A stretch of 64,000 nt of DNA from positions 1 through 64,000 of the forward strand of contig JADKAV010000003.1 of assembly GCA_016719135.1 (NCBI GenBank), written 5' to 3'. Both the position numbers and the translations under genes were made by a program. The DNA is from Micrococcales bacterium (GTDB lineage: Bacteria; Actinomycetota; Actinomycetes; S36-B12; UBA10799). Below the pieces are notes generated by a model that was given only the letters and a program-made list of their open reading frames with translations, was not told where the DNA came from and made no database searches. Positions within the stretch are counted from its first letter, which is position 1, and each line of letters opens with the position of its first letter. Shown here piece by piece: positions 16,639 through 25,265 of the stretch.

Positions 16639-17522
16639 AGCGCCGCACGACGTTCACTGTATCCGTGGCAGCACTGGTCGCCCTGGCAGGCTGCTCCTCC
16701 CCCGCGGAGCCCGCGGCCAGCCCAAGTACCTCCACTCGCGCAGACGAAGACCCAGGTGCGGTCAGCCCAGTCAGCGTAAATGGATCCATCGAGCATGCTC
16801 ACAACCTGGCATTGGTGGACGAGGACACCCTGGTCATCGGAACGCACGACGGGGTCTGGCAGCAGCAAGGCGCAGGCGAGAAGGTCGTCCAGGTCGGAGA
16901 TCCCTTCGACGTGATGGGTTTCGCAGTCGCGACGGACCGCTGGCTCGCCTCCGGACATCCGAGCCCAGCAACCGGTGGCCCAGCCGATCTCGGACTATTG
17001 GAATCCACCGACGCGGGCCGGACGTGGGAGCCGGTCAGCCTGGCAGGGGAGGTGGATTTCCATCGGATCACCACCTCCGAAGACATCGTCCTCGGCGTCA
17101 ATTCCGGTGACGGACTGCTGTGGCGCTCGCAGGACGCTGGCCGGACCTGGCAGACACTGGGTGCAGGACCGTTCGACGTGACACTGGACCCTGCTGATTC
17201 GACCAGGGCGGTGGCCACCACCGAAGGCGGACCCCTCACCAGTGACGATGGCGGCTTGAGCTGGAATGAGACCAGTTCGGCTCCTCTGATCGCGCTGGTG
17301 GCGTGGACCGACGCCGGCATCTATGGGGTGGATCAGCAAGGCCGGGTATACCTCAGCACCGACCGGGCACAAACCTGGGATGAGCGCGGGCGCGTGGATG
17401 GACAGCCGAGCGCCCTGGCAGCCGACGGGCAGCAGGTGGTCGTGCTCGCGAGCGGCACCGTTTGGAACAGCGACGACGGCGGCCAGAGCTTCACACCCCG
17501 GGTCGAGGATGTCGGGACCTGA
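16635..17522 (+). CDS. BNR-repeat beta-propeller lipoprotein (F510_1955 type)
   Basis: A 295-aa lipoprotein (lipobox LAGC). The mature part carries repeated Asp-box motifs typical of BNR/sialidase-like propellers: STDAGRTWE, SQDAGRTWQ, SDDGGLSWN, STDRAQTWD and NSDDGGQSF. The second residue group, SIEHAHNLALVDEDTLVIGTHDGVW, is the hallmark start of the F510_1955 family, which is very often next to DUF305 and copper ATPases. No sialidase catalytic residues are visible, so a binding or scaffold role is likelier than hydrolysis. Confidence 0.85.
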   Translation: MKRRTTFTVSVAALVALAGCSSPAEPAASPSTSTRADEDPGAVSPVSVNGSIEHAHNLALVDEDTLVIGTHDGVWQQQGAGEKVVQVGDPFDVMGFAVATDRWLASGHPSPATGGPADLGLLESTDAGRTWEPVSLAGEVDFHRITTSEDIVLGVNSGDGLLWRSQDAGRTWQTLGAGPFDVTLDPADSTRAVATTEGGPLTSDDGGLSWNETSSAPLIALVAWTDAGIYGVDQQGRVYLSTDRAQTWDERGRVDGQPSALAADGQQVVVLASGTVWNSDDGGQSFTPRVEDVGT

Positions 17523-17545
17523 GTTCTGAGGCAGGAGGAGGAACC

Positions 17546-19810
17546 ATGCACGAGTCGCACGACACGGGAACAGCCGAACTCTACGTCTGCCCCATGCACC
17601 CGGAAGTCACCGACGATCACGCCTCGGACTGCCCCGAATGCGGCATGCGCCTGGTCCCGGCCGGTGACGCTGCGAAGATCGACCATCACCACGAGCCCTC
17701 CCCCGAACCACCTGCCCAGGCCGAAACGGGCAAACCGCTCTACACGTGCCCGATGCACCCGGAGATCGTCCGCGACCAGCCCGGGCGCTGCCCCATCTGC
17801 GGGATGCACTTGGAACCGGTTGTTCCAACCGTGGACGAGGACTCATCGCGCGAGGAGTACCGCGACATGTTGCGCAGGTTCTGGGTGGCGCTCCCGCTGT
17901 CGCTGGTCGTGCTGTCCATCGCGATGTTCAAGTTCCCGGCCCTGCCCGAAGGGACCTCGGCGTGGGCCGAACTGATCCTCACCACTCCTGTGGTCCTCTG
18001 GGCAGCCGGGCCGTTCTTCGTGTGGGCGGTCCAGTCGGTGCGGCACCGCTCCCCCAACATGTGGACGCTCATCGGTCTCGGTGTGGCGGCCGCCTACTCC
18101 TACTCCGTGGTGGCCACGATCGCGCCGGGGGTCTTCCCGCAATCGCTACAGGTCGATGGCGTCGTTCCCGTCTACTTCGAAGCCGCCGCCATCATCTGCA
18201 CACTGACCCTGCTTGGGCAGGTGTTGGAACTGAGGGCGCGCGCTACCACCGGGGACGCGATCCGGGGTCTACTGAACCTGGCACCCTCGACGGCGCGACG
18301 GATCGCCGAGGACGGCTCTGAGTCCGATGTGCCACTGGCCGAGATCCGCGTCGGCGACCGCGTGCGCGTGCGGCCCGGGGAGAAGGTGCCGGTCGACGGA
18401 CGGGTCGAGTCCGGCGACTCGTCGGTGGACGAGTCGATGCTCACCGGTGAACCGGTTCCTGTCGACAAGAAGCCCGGCGACACCGTGATCGGCGCGACGT
18501 TGAACACGACCGGGGCTTTGGTGGTCACCGCCTCGCAGATTGGCAGCGACACTGTCCTGGCCCGCGTCGTCGACATGGTGTCCAAGGCGCAGCGGTCGAA
18601 GGCACCCATGCAGCGACTGGCCGACAAGGTCGCAGGCGTATTCGTCCTCGCGGTCATCGGGATCGCACTGGCCACGTTCATCATCTGGGGGCTGTTCGGT
18701 CCCGATCCCGCGTGGGGCCATGCGCTGGTCAACGCGGTGTCGGTGCTGATCATCGCCTGCCCCTGCGCACTGGGACTGGCCACGCCGATGTCGGTGATGG
18801 TGGGCAGCGGCCTCGGCGCAGAACATGGCGTGCTGTTCAAGGACGCGGCGGCCATGGAGAAGTTGCGCGAGGTCGACACGATCGTCGTCGACAAGACCGG
18901 CACGCTGACGGTCGGACGACCCAGCGTCAGCGAAATTGTCGCCCGTGAAGGGTGGTCGGGTGACGATGTGTTGGCTGCGGCCGCCAGCGTGAATCAGTCC
19001 AGCGAACACCCACTGGCCCGTGCCATCACTGACGCGGCTTTGACGGCGGGAATCACCCTGACCGAACCGGAGGCGTTCGAGGCGCAGCCGGGTTCCGGAG
19101 TTGCGGCCACGGTCCAGGGTCGGGCGGTCCTGGTGGGCAACGACGAGTTGATGCGTACCCATGACGTAGACGTGCAGAAAGTGGGCACGAAAGCAGCGGC
19201 CACGGTGGTCCACGTGGCCATCGACGGCCAGCACGCCGGTGACATCTCGCTGCAGGATGCCGTCAAGGACACGACCGCAGGCGCCGTCGCGGAACTGCAC
19301 CGGGACGGGGTCGCGGTGGTGATGGCCACCGGCGATGCGCAGGGTCCCGCGGCCAGCGTGGCAGAGGCCTTGAGCATCGATGCGTACCACGCTGGCGTCA
19401 AGCCCGACGACAAGCTCATGATCGTCGAAGAACTGCAGGACGATGGCCGCATGGTGGCGATGGCAGGCGACGGGATCAACGACGCGCCAGCTCTGGCACA
19501 GGCCGATATCGGGATCGCGATGGGAACCGGCAGTGACATCGCGATCGACTCCGCGGCCATCACCCTGGTCAAGGGAGACCTGCGCGGCATCTCGTCGGCC
19601 AGACGCATTTCGACCGCCACGGTACGCAACATGAAACAGAACCTCGGCTTCGCGTTCATGTACAACTCGCTGGGCATTCCGATCGCAGCCGGAGTCCTCT
19701 ATCCCTTCACGGGCCTGCTTCTGTCTCCGATGATCGCCGCAGCCGCGATGAGCCTGTCCAGCGTGTCCGTGATCGCGAATGCGTTGCGCTTGCGAAGGGC
19801 GAAGGTCTGA
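17546..19810 (+). CDS. P1B-type heavy-metal (copper-like) ATPase, double metal-binding N-domain
   Basis: A 754-aa transporter. Two N-terminal heavy-metal-binding modules of the CPMHP...CxxCGM type lie at about 15-38 and 68-92. After the first helix pairs come the actuator TGEP (about 300-303), CPC in the sixth helix (ACPCALGLATP, about 405-407), phosphorylation at about D449 (DKTGTLT), the HP motif (SEHPLA), and GDGINDAP before the last two helices. CPC with this N-domain fits CopB/CopA-like copper or silver export. AGGAGGAG fixes the start at 17546. Third gene of the metal-island operon. Confidence 0.93.
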   Translation: MHESHDTGTAELYVCPMHPEVTDDHASDCPECGMRLVPAGDAAKIDHHHEPSPEPPAQAETGKPLYTCPMHPEIVRDQPGRCPICGMHLEPVVPTVDEDSSREEYRDMLRRFWVALPLSLVVLSIAMFKFPALPEGTSAWAELILTTPVVLWAAGPFFVWAVQSVRHRSPNMWTLIGLGVAAAYSYSVVATIAPGVFPQSLQVDGVVPVYFEAAAIICTLTLLGQVLELRARATTGDAIRGLLNLAPSTARRIAEDGSESDVPLAEIRVGDRVRVRPGEKVPVDGRVESGDSSVDESMLTGEPVPVDKKPGDTVIGATLNTTGALVVTASQIGSDTVLARVVDMVSKAQRSKAPMQRLADKVAGVFVLAVIGIALATFIIWGLFGPDPAWGHALVNAVSVLIIACPCALGLATPMSVMVGSGLGAEHGVLFKDAAAMEKLREVDTIVVDKTGTLTVGRPSVSEIVAREGWSGDDVLAAAASVNQSSEHPLARAITDAALTAGITLTEPEAFEAQPGSGVAATVQGRAVLVGNDELMRTHDVDVQKVGTKAAATVVHVAIDGQHAGDISLQDAVKDTTAGAVAELHRDGVAVVMATGDAQGPAASVAEALSIDAYHAGVKPDDKLMIVEELQDDGRMVAMAGDGINDAPALAQADIGIAMGTGSDIAIDSAAITLVKGDLRGISSARRISTATVRNMKQNLGFAFMYNSLGIPIAAGVLYPFTGLLLSPMIAAAAMSLSSVSVIANALRLRRAKV

Positions 19811-20064
19811 TGATGGCCGTGAACATGTCGTGGACCGACAGACTTCTGCGCTCGGCTCTGTCGGCGGTTCTTGTGATCGTGGGACTGGTCATGGACGCTT
19901 GGCCGCTGCTGGTCGTCGCCGGACTGATCCTGCTGACGGCGGCTTTTGGGCGGTGCTTGTTGTATTCGGTGTACAACATCTCAACTGTCGGGGGTCTGCA
20001 TCGCACCTGTGACGACGACGCAAGTTGTGCGCTGCCAGGGACGGCAACTCGACAACGACGCTAG
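19810..20064 (+). CDS. small DUF2892/YgaP-like membrane protein
   Basis: An 84-aa protein with two closely spaced membrane helices (about 11-28 and 30-46) and the family-like turn AFGRCLLYSVYNIST. DUF2892 proteins are small inner-membrane proteins often beside rhodanese or metal genes. Its ATG overlaps the ATPase stop (TGATG), so it is the last gene of the metal operon. The tail has two extra Cys residues (TCDDDASCAL) that could bind metal; this is speculative. Confidence 0.7.
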   Translation: MMAVNMSWTDRLLRSALSAVLVIVGLVMDAWPLLVVAGLILLTAAFGRCLLYSVYNISTVGGLHRTCDDDASCALPGTATRQRR

Positions 20065-20088
20065 TGCTGGCTCCCTAGGCTTGGTGGC

Positions 20089-20916
20089 ATGCGTGTTGCC
20101 TGCTGCGGGTTGACCACTCTCGACGTGGTTCAGTGCACCGACCGGTTCCCCGCACCTGACGAGAAGCTTCAGGCGACCTCGACGTTGATGGAGTTCGGCG
20201 GCCCCGCGGCCAACGCCGCGTTCACCGCGGCCGCACTGGGCGCGTCAGCCACGTTGGTGTCCGCCGTCGGCGGTGGCTCCGTCGGACGACTGGTCGGCGA
20301 GCAACTCGCGGACGCATCGATCGATCTGCTCGACCTCGCCGGTGACGACTGGCAGGCGCCGGTCTCATCCGTCATCGTCTCCGGCGCGAATCGGGCTGTC
20401 GTCTCGATGAACGCCTCTGACGCGGCGCCTCGCGGCTTGCCCGACGACGCCCTGGACGGCTGCTCGGCGCTGCTGGTGGACGGCCACCACCTGGATCTCT
20501 GCGTGAATGCGGCTCGTCGGGCCCGCACATTCGGCATCCCGGTGCTGCTTGACGGCGGCTCCTGGAAACCCGGGTTGAACCGGCTTCTTCCACTGATCGA
20601 CGCAGCCGTGCTCTCGGCGGACTTCCAGGCTCCCGCGGACACGGCGTGGCCCGACATTCCGACCGCCGTGAGTCACGGCTCTCAGCCGATCACCTTCGGC
20701 AACCGATCGATTCCCGTCCCCGAGGTCCAGGTCACCGACACCGTGGGCGCAGGTGATGTGTTGCACGGTGCACTTCTGGTGCATCTTGCCCGGCATGGGT
20801 TGGAAGCTCTTGAAGAAGGCCTGCAATACGCGGCCCGCGTCGCCAGCGAATCCTGCCGCTATCCCGGCGCGCACGCCTGGGCCTCAAGCGCTAACGACAA
20901 TCGTTTTCATCTTTGA
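20089..20916 (+). CDS. PfkB-family carbohydrate/nucleoside kinase
   Basis: A 275-aa ribokinase-fold sugar or nucleoside kinase. It has an N-terminal strand GLTTLDVV, the first PfkB signature (EFGGPAANAAFTAAALGA), and the second signature with the catalytic Asp and anion hole (DTVGAGDVLHGALL). Somewhat shorter than usual (about 300 aa). Substrate unknown. Its last codons overlap the Zur-like operator of the zinc operon, 12 bases before the znuA start, so its 3' end has a double function. Confidence 0.85.
   Translation: MRVACCGLTTLDVVQCTDRFPAPDEKLQATSTLMEFGGPAANAAFTAAALGASATLVSAVGGGSVGRLVGEQLADASIDLLDLAGDDWQAPVSSVIVSGANRAVVSMNASDAAPRGLPDDALDGCSALLVDGHHLDLCVNAARRARTFGIPVLLDGGSWKPGLNRLLPLIDAAVLSADFQAPADTAWPDIPTAVSHGSQPITFGNRSIPVPEVQVTDTVGAGDVLHGALLVHLARHGLEALEEGLQYAARVASESCRYPGAHAWASSANDNRFHL
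20890..20911 (+). promoter_or_regulatory. Zur-like operator in front of the zinc ABC operon
   Basis: Dyad AACGA-CAA-TCGTT (20893-20905) within TAACGACAATCGTTTTCAT, like Zur boxes built around TGAAAACGATTNTC. A possible -10 element (TGATAC) follows at about 20913-20918, and the znuA ATG is at 20929, so a repressor bound here would block the promoter. The operon encodes its own Zur-type repressor as the last gene. Confidence 0.7.
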
Positions 20917-20928
20917 TACCCTCGGAGC

Positions 20929-21810
20929 ATGCACAAACCTCTGCTCGCGGTCGCGGCCGGTGCATTCCTGATCGCGGGCTGCAGCGCCACAGACTCCGAC
21001 AACAGTCCGGGTGCGGCGTCGCAGGTCAGCGTCGTGGCCTCCCACTACCCGGTGCAGTTCCTCGCGGAGCAAATCGGCGGGGACCTGGTGAACGTCGAGA
21101 CCCTCACCTCCCCGGGCACCGAGCCGCACGACCTCGAGCTGACCCCGCAGCAGGTCGGGGAGGTGCAGAATGCGTCCGCGGTCTTCTACCTCGCCGACTT
21201 CCAGCCCGCGGTCGACGACGCCGTGGGCGAAGCATCTGGTACTGCCGTCGATCTCTCCGAGGGGCTTCCCCTGCTGACCGGTGAGGATGATCATGGCGGT
21301 ACCGATCCGCACGTCTGGCTGGATCCCGTGCTGATGCAGCAGATGGCCACGACCGTGGCCGACACCCTCGCGCAGCAGGATCCCGACAACGCGCAGGCCT
21401 ACCAGGACAACGCCGCACAACTCGACGAAGAACTCGCCGCCCTGAACACCGAATGGCAGGACGGCACCGCGAACTGCGAGGTCACCACGCTGGTAGTCAG
21501 TCACGAGGCTTTCGGATACCTGGCCAACCAGTACGGCTTCGAACAGCGCGGCATCTCGGGTTTGTCACCTGAGACCGAGCCGAGCGCGGCGGCTATCGCC
21601 GATCTGACCCAGTTCGTGCGCGACAACAACGTCACGACGGTGTACACCGAGACGCTGGTCGATCCAGCGGTGGCGGAGACGGTCGCGGCCGAAGCGGGCG
21701 TGCAGACCGCGGTGCTGGACCCGCTCGAGGGCCCGCCGGCTGACGGCGACTATCTTGACGCCATGCGTGCCAACCTGCAGACCGTGATGGCTGGCCAGAC
21801 CTGCTCGTGA
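20929..21810 (+). CDS. znuA: zinc ABC transporter substrate-binding lipoprotein
   Basis: A 293-aa cluster A-I binding protein. Lipobox LIAGC; then VVASHYPVQFLAEQIGG (first metal-ligand region; the usual His is in SHYP), TEPHDLELTPQQ (His ligand), a short His-poor loop GEDDHGGTDPHVWLDP (His ligand) and SHEAFGYLANQYG (His ligand). The Glu/Asp of the fourth ligand is in VYTETLVDP. The short loop where others have a long His-rich one suggests a compact receptor. Its stop overlaps the ATPase start (GTGA). Confidence 0.92.
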   Translation: MHKPLLAVAAGAFLIAGCSATDSDNSPGAASQVSVVASHYPVQFLAEQIGGDLVNVETLTSPGTEPHDLELTPQQVGEVQNASAVFYLADFQPAVDDAVGEASGTAVDLSEGLPLLTGEDDHGGTDPHVWLDPVLMQQMATTVADTLAQQDPDNAQAYQDNAAQLDEELAALNTEWQDGTANCEVTTLVVSHEAFGYLANQYGFEQRGISGLSPETEPSAAAIADLTQFVRDNNVTTVYTETLVDPAVAETVAAEAGVQTAVLDPLEGPPADGDYLDAMRANLQTVMAGQTCS

Positions 21811-22562
21811 GTGTCATCCGCACCTCCGGATTGGGGGTCAACTTCGGCCAGCCGGTCCTGCGCGACGTCTCTATCGACATCACGGCCGGTGAGTTCGTGG
21901 CTCTCATGGGGGCGAACGGCACCGGCAAGACGACACTGATCCGCAGCCTGTTGGGCCTCATCAAGGCCGATGAAGGACGAGCGTGGCTTTTCGACACCCC
22001 GACCTCGGAGTTCCGGCAGTGGCAGCGGGTGGCCTATGTCCCGCAACACCTTATAGCGGCTAACGCGGTCCCCGTGAGCGTCGAGGAAGCGGTCCGCAGC
22101 GCCCTGGCCAACCCGAAGCAGCGGTGGCGCCCACTGTCGCGTGAGCAGCGTTCGTCCATCTCCAGTGCCCTGAAGAGGGTGGGACTCGAGGCGCGCGGCA
22201 AGGACCGCCTCGAGGACCTGTCCGGAGGTCAGCAGCGCCGTGTGATGATCGCCCGCGCCCTGGTCACCGGGGCTGACCTGCTGATCATGGACGAACCCAC
22301 CGCAGGGGTCGACCAGGGGGAACAGACCCGGCTGGCCGGGCACATGCAGGACCTTCACGAGGCCGGGGCCACGATCATCCTGATCACCCACGACCTGGGA
22401 CCGGTGGCAAGTCTTGCGACCCGGGCCATCGTCCTGGGACAGCCGTCGCAGAACTCCGTGCGCTACGACGGGCCAACCCCTCCCCCCGCCCGGTGGACCG
22501 AACATGTCTGGCACCACAGCCACGACGCCGAGCCCGAGCCGCGCCTGCTGGAGGACCCGTGA
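21807..22562 (+). CDS. znuC: zinc ABC transporter ATP-binding protein
   Basis: A 251-aa ATPase. Walker A GANGTGKTT (about 36-44), Q-loop YVPQ, signature LSGGQQRR, Walker B LLIMDEP, D-loop AGVD and switch His ITHD are all present. Start GTG at 21807 overlaps the znuA stop; its own stop overlaps the permease start (GTGA). The C-terminal 45 residues (Pro-rich, then HVWHHSHD) form a small His-rich tail that could bind zinc, a feature of several ZnuC proteins. Confidence 0.94.
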   Translation: MSVIRTSGLGVNFGQPVLRDVSIDITAGEFVALMGANGTGKTTLIRSLLGLIKADEGRAWLFDTPTSEFRQWQRVAYVPQHLIAANAVPVSVEEAVRSALANPKQRWRPLSREQRSSISSALKRVGLEARGKDRLEDLSGGQQRRVMIARALVTGADLLIMDEPTAGVDQGEQTRLAGHMQDLHEAGATIILITHDLGPVASLATRAIVLGQPSQNSVRYDGPTPPPARWTEHVWHHSHDAEPEPRLLEDP

Positions 22563-23371
22563 GCCTGCTCGACTTCGACTTCATGCGACGCGCCCTGCTG
22601 GCGGCCGTCGTCGTAGGTATGGTCGCACCGGCGATCGGCGTGTTCCTGGTGCAGCGGCGGCTGGCCCTGCTCGGCGACGGCATGGGTCACGTCGCTCTCA
22701 CCGGTGTAGGGCTGGCATTCCTGACCGGCAGCGCCCCCGTGCCCACCGCGTTGGTCGTGGTGGTCGCCGGCGCGATCGGGATCGAAGTGTTGCGGATTCG
22801 CAGCCGCAGTGCCGGAGACGTGATCCTCGCGCTGGTGTTCTACGGCGGGATCGCCGGCGGTGTGCTGCTCACCTACCTGGCCGGGAACAGAGCGGCGTCC
22901 TCGTTGAACCAGTACTTGTTCGGCGCGATCACGACCGTGTCGTCGCAGGATCTCGTCTGGTTGGTGGGGGCCTCGTTGGCTCTGCTGGTGATCCTCGCCG
23001 TGTTCGGCCGCGAGATGTTCGCGGTCTCGTTCGACCCCGAGGTCGCCCGCACGCAGGGCATCCGCACCGGCTTCATCGGCGTCATGATCACCATCCTGGC
23101 CGCGGTGGCGGTTGTCATCGGAATGCGAACGGTCGGATTGCTGCTGGTCAGCGCAGTGATGATCGTGCCGATCGCCGCAGCTCAGCAGGTGACCCGCAGC
23201 TTCCGCGGGACAGCCGGGGTCGGGATCCTCGTGGGTCTGTTCAGCGCAGTCGGCGGTGTCATCACGAGCTTCTACTTGGACGTCCCCTCCGGCGCCACCA
23301 TCGTGCTGATCACCCTTGCGTGCTTCGTCGCCGCACTGGGGCTGGCCGCGGTGATCCGGAGGACGGCATGA
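22559..23371 (+). CDS. znuB: zinc ABC transporter permease
   Basis: A 270-aa permease of the ABC-3 family with about eight membrane helices, beginning MSLLDFDFMRRALLAAVV (GTG start at 22559, overlapping znuC). Conserved loop VQRRLALLGDGMGHVALTGVGLAF near residues 30-55 contacts the ATPase and the binding protein. Ends in ATGA overlap with the Fur-family gene, so znuA-znuB-znuC-zur are fully coupled. Confidence 0.93.
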   Translation: MSLLDFDFMRRALLAAVVVGMVAPAIGVFLVQRRLALLGDGMGHVALTGVGLAFLTGSAPVPTALVVVVAGAIGIEVLRIRSRSAGDVILALVFYGGIAGGVLLTYLAGNRAASSLNQYLFGAITTVSSQDLVWLVGASLALLVILAVFGREMFAVSFDPEVARTQGIRTGFIGVMITILAAVAVVIGMRTVGLLLVSAVMIVPIAAAQQVTRSFRGTAGVGILVGLFSAVGGVITSFYLDVPSGATIVLITLACFVAALGLAAVIRRTA

Positions 23372-23757
23372 GCACCGCTAGGCGGCGCACACGGCAGCGG
23401 GCGGCGGTGGAGGATCTGCTGACCGGCATCGACGAGTTCCGCACCGCTCAGCAGATCCACGCGTTGCTGCAGGCGTCCGGCGAACGTGTCGGGCTCACCA
23501 CCGTGTATCGCAGCCTGGCGCTCATGGCGCAGGCCGGCCAGGTCGACGTGCTGCTCGCTGAGGACGGCGAGGCGAGGTACCGGGCATGCAGTTCGGGGCA
23601 CCACCACCACCTCGTGTGCCGCGAGTGTGGTTCGACCGTGGAGGTCACCGCAACCCCGGTCGAACGGTGGGCCCGCACGATCGCCGAACAGAACGGTTTC
23701 ACCGACGTGTCGCACACCGTCGAGATCCAGGGCCTGTGTGAGGCATGCTCGATGTGA
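23368..23757 (+). CDS. zur: Fur-family zinc uptake regulator
   Basis: A 129-aa Fur-fold protein. Winged helix with DEFRTAQQIHALL and TTVYRSLALMAQAGQVD (recognition helix region), then the metal domain: HHHHLVCRECG (His-rich sensor site and the first structural Cys pair), CEAC near the C-terminus (second Cys pair), and HTVEIQGLCEAC. The Cys4 structural zinc site is complete. It is the last gene of the zinc operon behind a Zur-like box, so it should repress its own uptake system when zinc is plentiful. Confidence 0.92.
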   Translation: MSTARRRTRQRAAVEDLLTGIDEFRTAQQIHALLQASGERVGLTTVYRSLALMAQAGQVDVLLAEDGEARYRACSSGHHHHLVCRECGSTVEVTATPVERWARTIAEQNGFTDVSHTVEIQGLCEACSM

Positions 23758-23823
23758 TGTGTGGGGGGCGCTCGAGAAACCTGGTGGCAGCCAAGGTCGC
23801 GCGGGCCCCATACTCACAAGCGT

Positions 23824-24849
23824 ATGAGTGCAGATGAGGTGTTTCGAGCTCGAGTTGTCGCGGTGCACAAGAGCCGCTGGGAACTCTCACCGGGCGGACC
23901 GGCGGTCCTGGCCGGCGGCTTCACCAAGGACGCCGCGGACCTGCCGCTGGTAGGTGACTGGGTGCTCGCCGAGGACCACCAGTCGCTGGCCCGGATCCTG
24001 GACGTAGAACCGCGGCGCGGCCTGCTCACGCGCAAGCGACCTGGGGACACCGCGCACGACGCCGTGGTCGAACAACCGATCGCCGCCAACATCGACGTCG
24101 CGTTGCTGACGATGGCTGTCGACGACGACTTCAGCCTGCGCCGCCTCGAGCGCTACCTGACCCTGGCCTGGGACTCAGGTTCGACACCGGTCGTGGTCCT
24201 GACCAAAGCGGACCTCGCCGAGCCCGAAACCCTCGAAGACCTGCTGGTGCAGGTGGACGGCGTCGCTTTCGGCGTCGAGTGCATCACCACGAGCGCACGG
24301 ACCGGAGCCGGGCTGGCCCGACTTCGGGAGGTCCTGGAACCGGGCACGGTGGGCGTCCTGCTCGGGTCTTCCGGAGTGGGCAAATCCAGCCTCTTCAACG
24401 CACTCGCAGGCGCTGAGCTGCAGACCGTGTCGGACGTCCGCGCGTTCGACGGCAAGGGCATGCACACCACGACGTCCCGACTGCTGCTGGAACTGCCCTG
24501 GGGTGCGTTCCTGGTCGACACGCCTGGGCTGCGGGAGTTGCAACTGTGGGCCGATGAGGACTCGCTGACCAGCAGTTTCCCGGAGGTGGCGCAGTTGGCG
24601 CTCGACTGTCGCTTCAGCGACTGTGCGCACGACAGCGAACCTGGCTGCGCCGTGACGCTGGCGGTGAGCGATGGCACGCTGGCGGCGGACAGGCTGAGTA
24701 GTTGGCGGCGTTTGCACCGAGAACTCGCCTACCTCGCACGCAAGGTCGACCCCGCTGCTGCCAGGGCTGATCGTCAGAGATGGAAGTCGATCGCGAAGAC
24801 ACGGCGCACTCTGAACAAGCAACGACCGGATCGAGGCGGGCAGGGTTGA
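23824..24849 (+). CDS. rsgA: ribosome small-subunit GTPase RsgA (YjeQ)
   Basis: A 341-aa circularly permuted GTPase: an N-terminal OB-fold, then G4 (TKADL), G1 (GSSGVGKSSLFNALAG), the G2/G3 region (GMHTTTSR, DTPGLRE), and the C-terminal zinc knuckle CRFSDCAHDSEPGC with Cys-Cys-His-Cys ligands. It helps 30S subunit maturation by releasing RbfA and checking assembly. Start ATG 23824: CATACT at 23808-23813 resembles a -10 box only 10 bases upstream and no ribosome site is visible, so a leaderless transcript is likely. Confidence 0.93.
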   Translation: MSADEVFRARVVAVHKSRWELSPGGPAVLAGGFTKDAADLPLVGDWVLAEDHQSLARILDVEPRRGLLTRKRPGDTAHDAVVEQPIAANIDVALLTMAVDDDFSLRRLERYLTLAWDSGSTPVVVLTKADLAEPETLEDLLVQVDGVAFGVECITTSARTGAGLARLREVLEPGTVGVLLGSSGVGKSSLFNALAGAELQTVSDVRAFDGKGMHTTTSRLLLELPWGAFLVDTPGLRELQLWADEDSLTSSFPEVAQLALDCRFSDCAHDSEPGCAVTLAVSDGTLAADRLSSWRRLHRELAYLARKVDPAAARADRQRWKSIAKTRRTLNKQRPDRGGQG

Positions 24850-24853
24850 GTGC

Positions 24854-25261
24854 ATGAACTGGACCTTGGAAGTGATCGTCGTGCCGGTCTCTGACCTCGA
24901 CCGGGCCAAGGACTTCTACACCGACGGACTCGGCTTCGTCGTCGACCACGACACGACCATCGACGGCATGGGCAGGATCGTGCAACTCACCCCACCTGGC
25001 TCCGGGTGCTCCATCGTGATCGGTAGCGGACTGGTGCCCCCGATGGCGCCCGGGTCGGTGAAGGGCCTGCAGTTGGTCGTCAATGACATCGCGCAGGCCC
25101 ATGACGAACTCGTGGCGCGAGGTGTCGACGTCAGCGAGGTCCAGACCATGGGCGTCAACCCCCGGCCCACACCTCACCCGCTGGACAACGTGGGGTTCAT
25201 CTTCTTCGACGACCCGGACGGCAACAGCTGGGCGGTGCAACAGATCTCCTCACGGCCGTGA
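24854..25261 (+). CDS. VOC-superfamily (glyoxalase-fold) protein
   Basis: A 135-aa protein with the two beta-alpha-beta-beta-beta modules of vicinal-oxygen-chelate proteins: EVIVVPVSDLDRAKDFYTDGLGFVVD first, and GLQLVVNDIAQAHDELVARGVDV with a closing GFIFFDDPDGNSW. The N-terminal metal ligand His of classical glyoxalase is Ile/Val here, so catalysis by the usual metal set is uncertain. It starts 4 bases after rsgA. The substrate is unknown. Confidence 0.85.
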   Translation: MNWTLEVIVVPVSDLDRAKDFYTDGLGFVVDHDTTIDGMGRIVQLTPPGSGCSIVIGSGLVPPMAPGSVKGLQLVVNDIAQAHDELVARGVDVSEVQTMGVNPRPTPHPLDNVGFIFFDDPDGNSWAVQQISSRP

Positions 25262-25265
25262 ACGA

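Noticed and set aside
22414..23757. 447-codon frame covering znuB and zur
   Set aside because: Only its last 129 codons (zur) are real; the rest is an out-of-frame reading of znuB.
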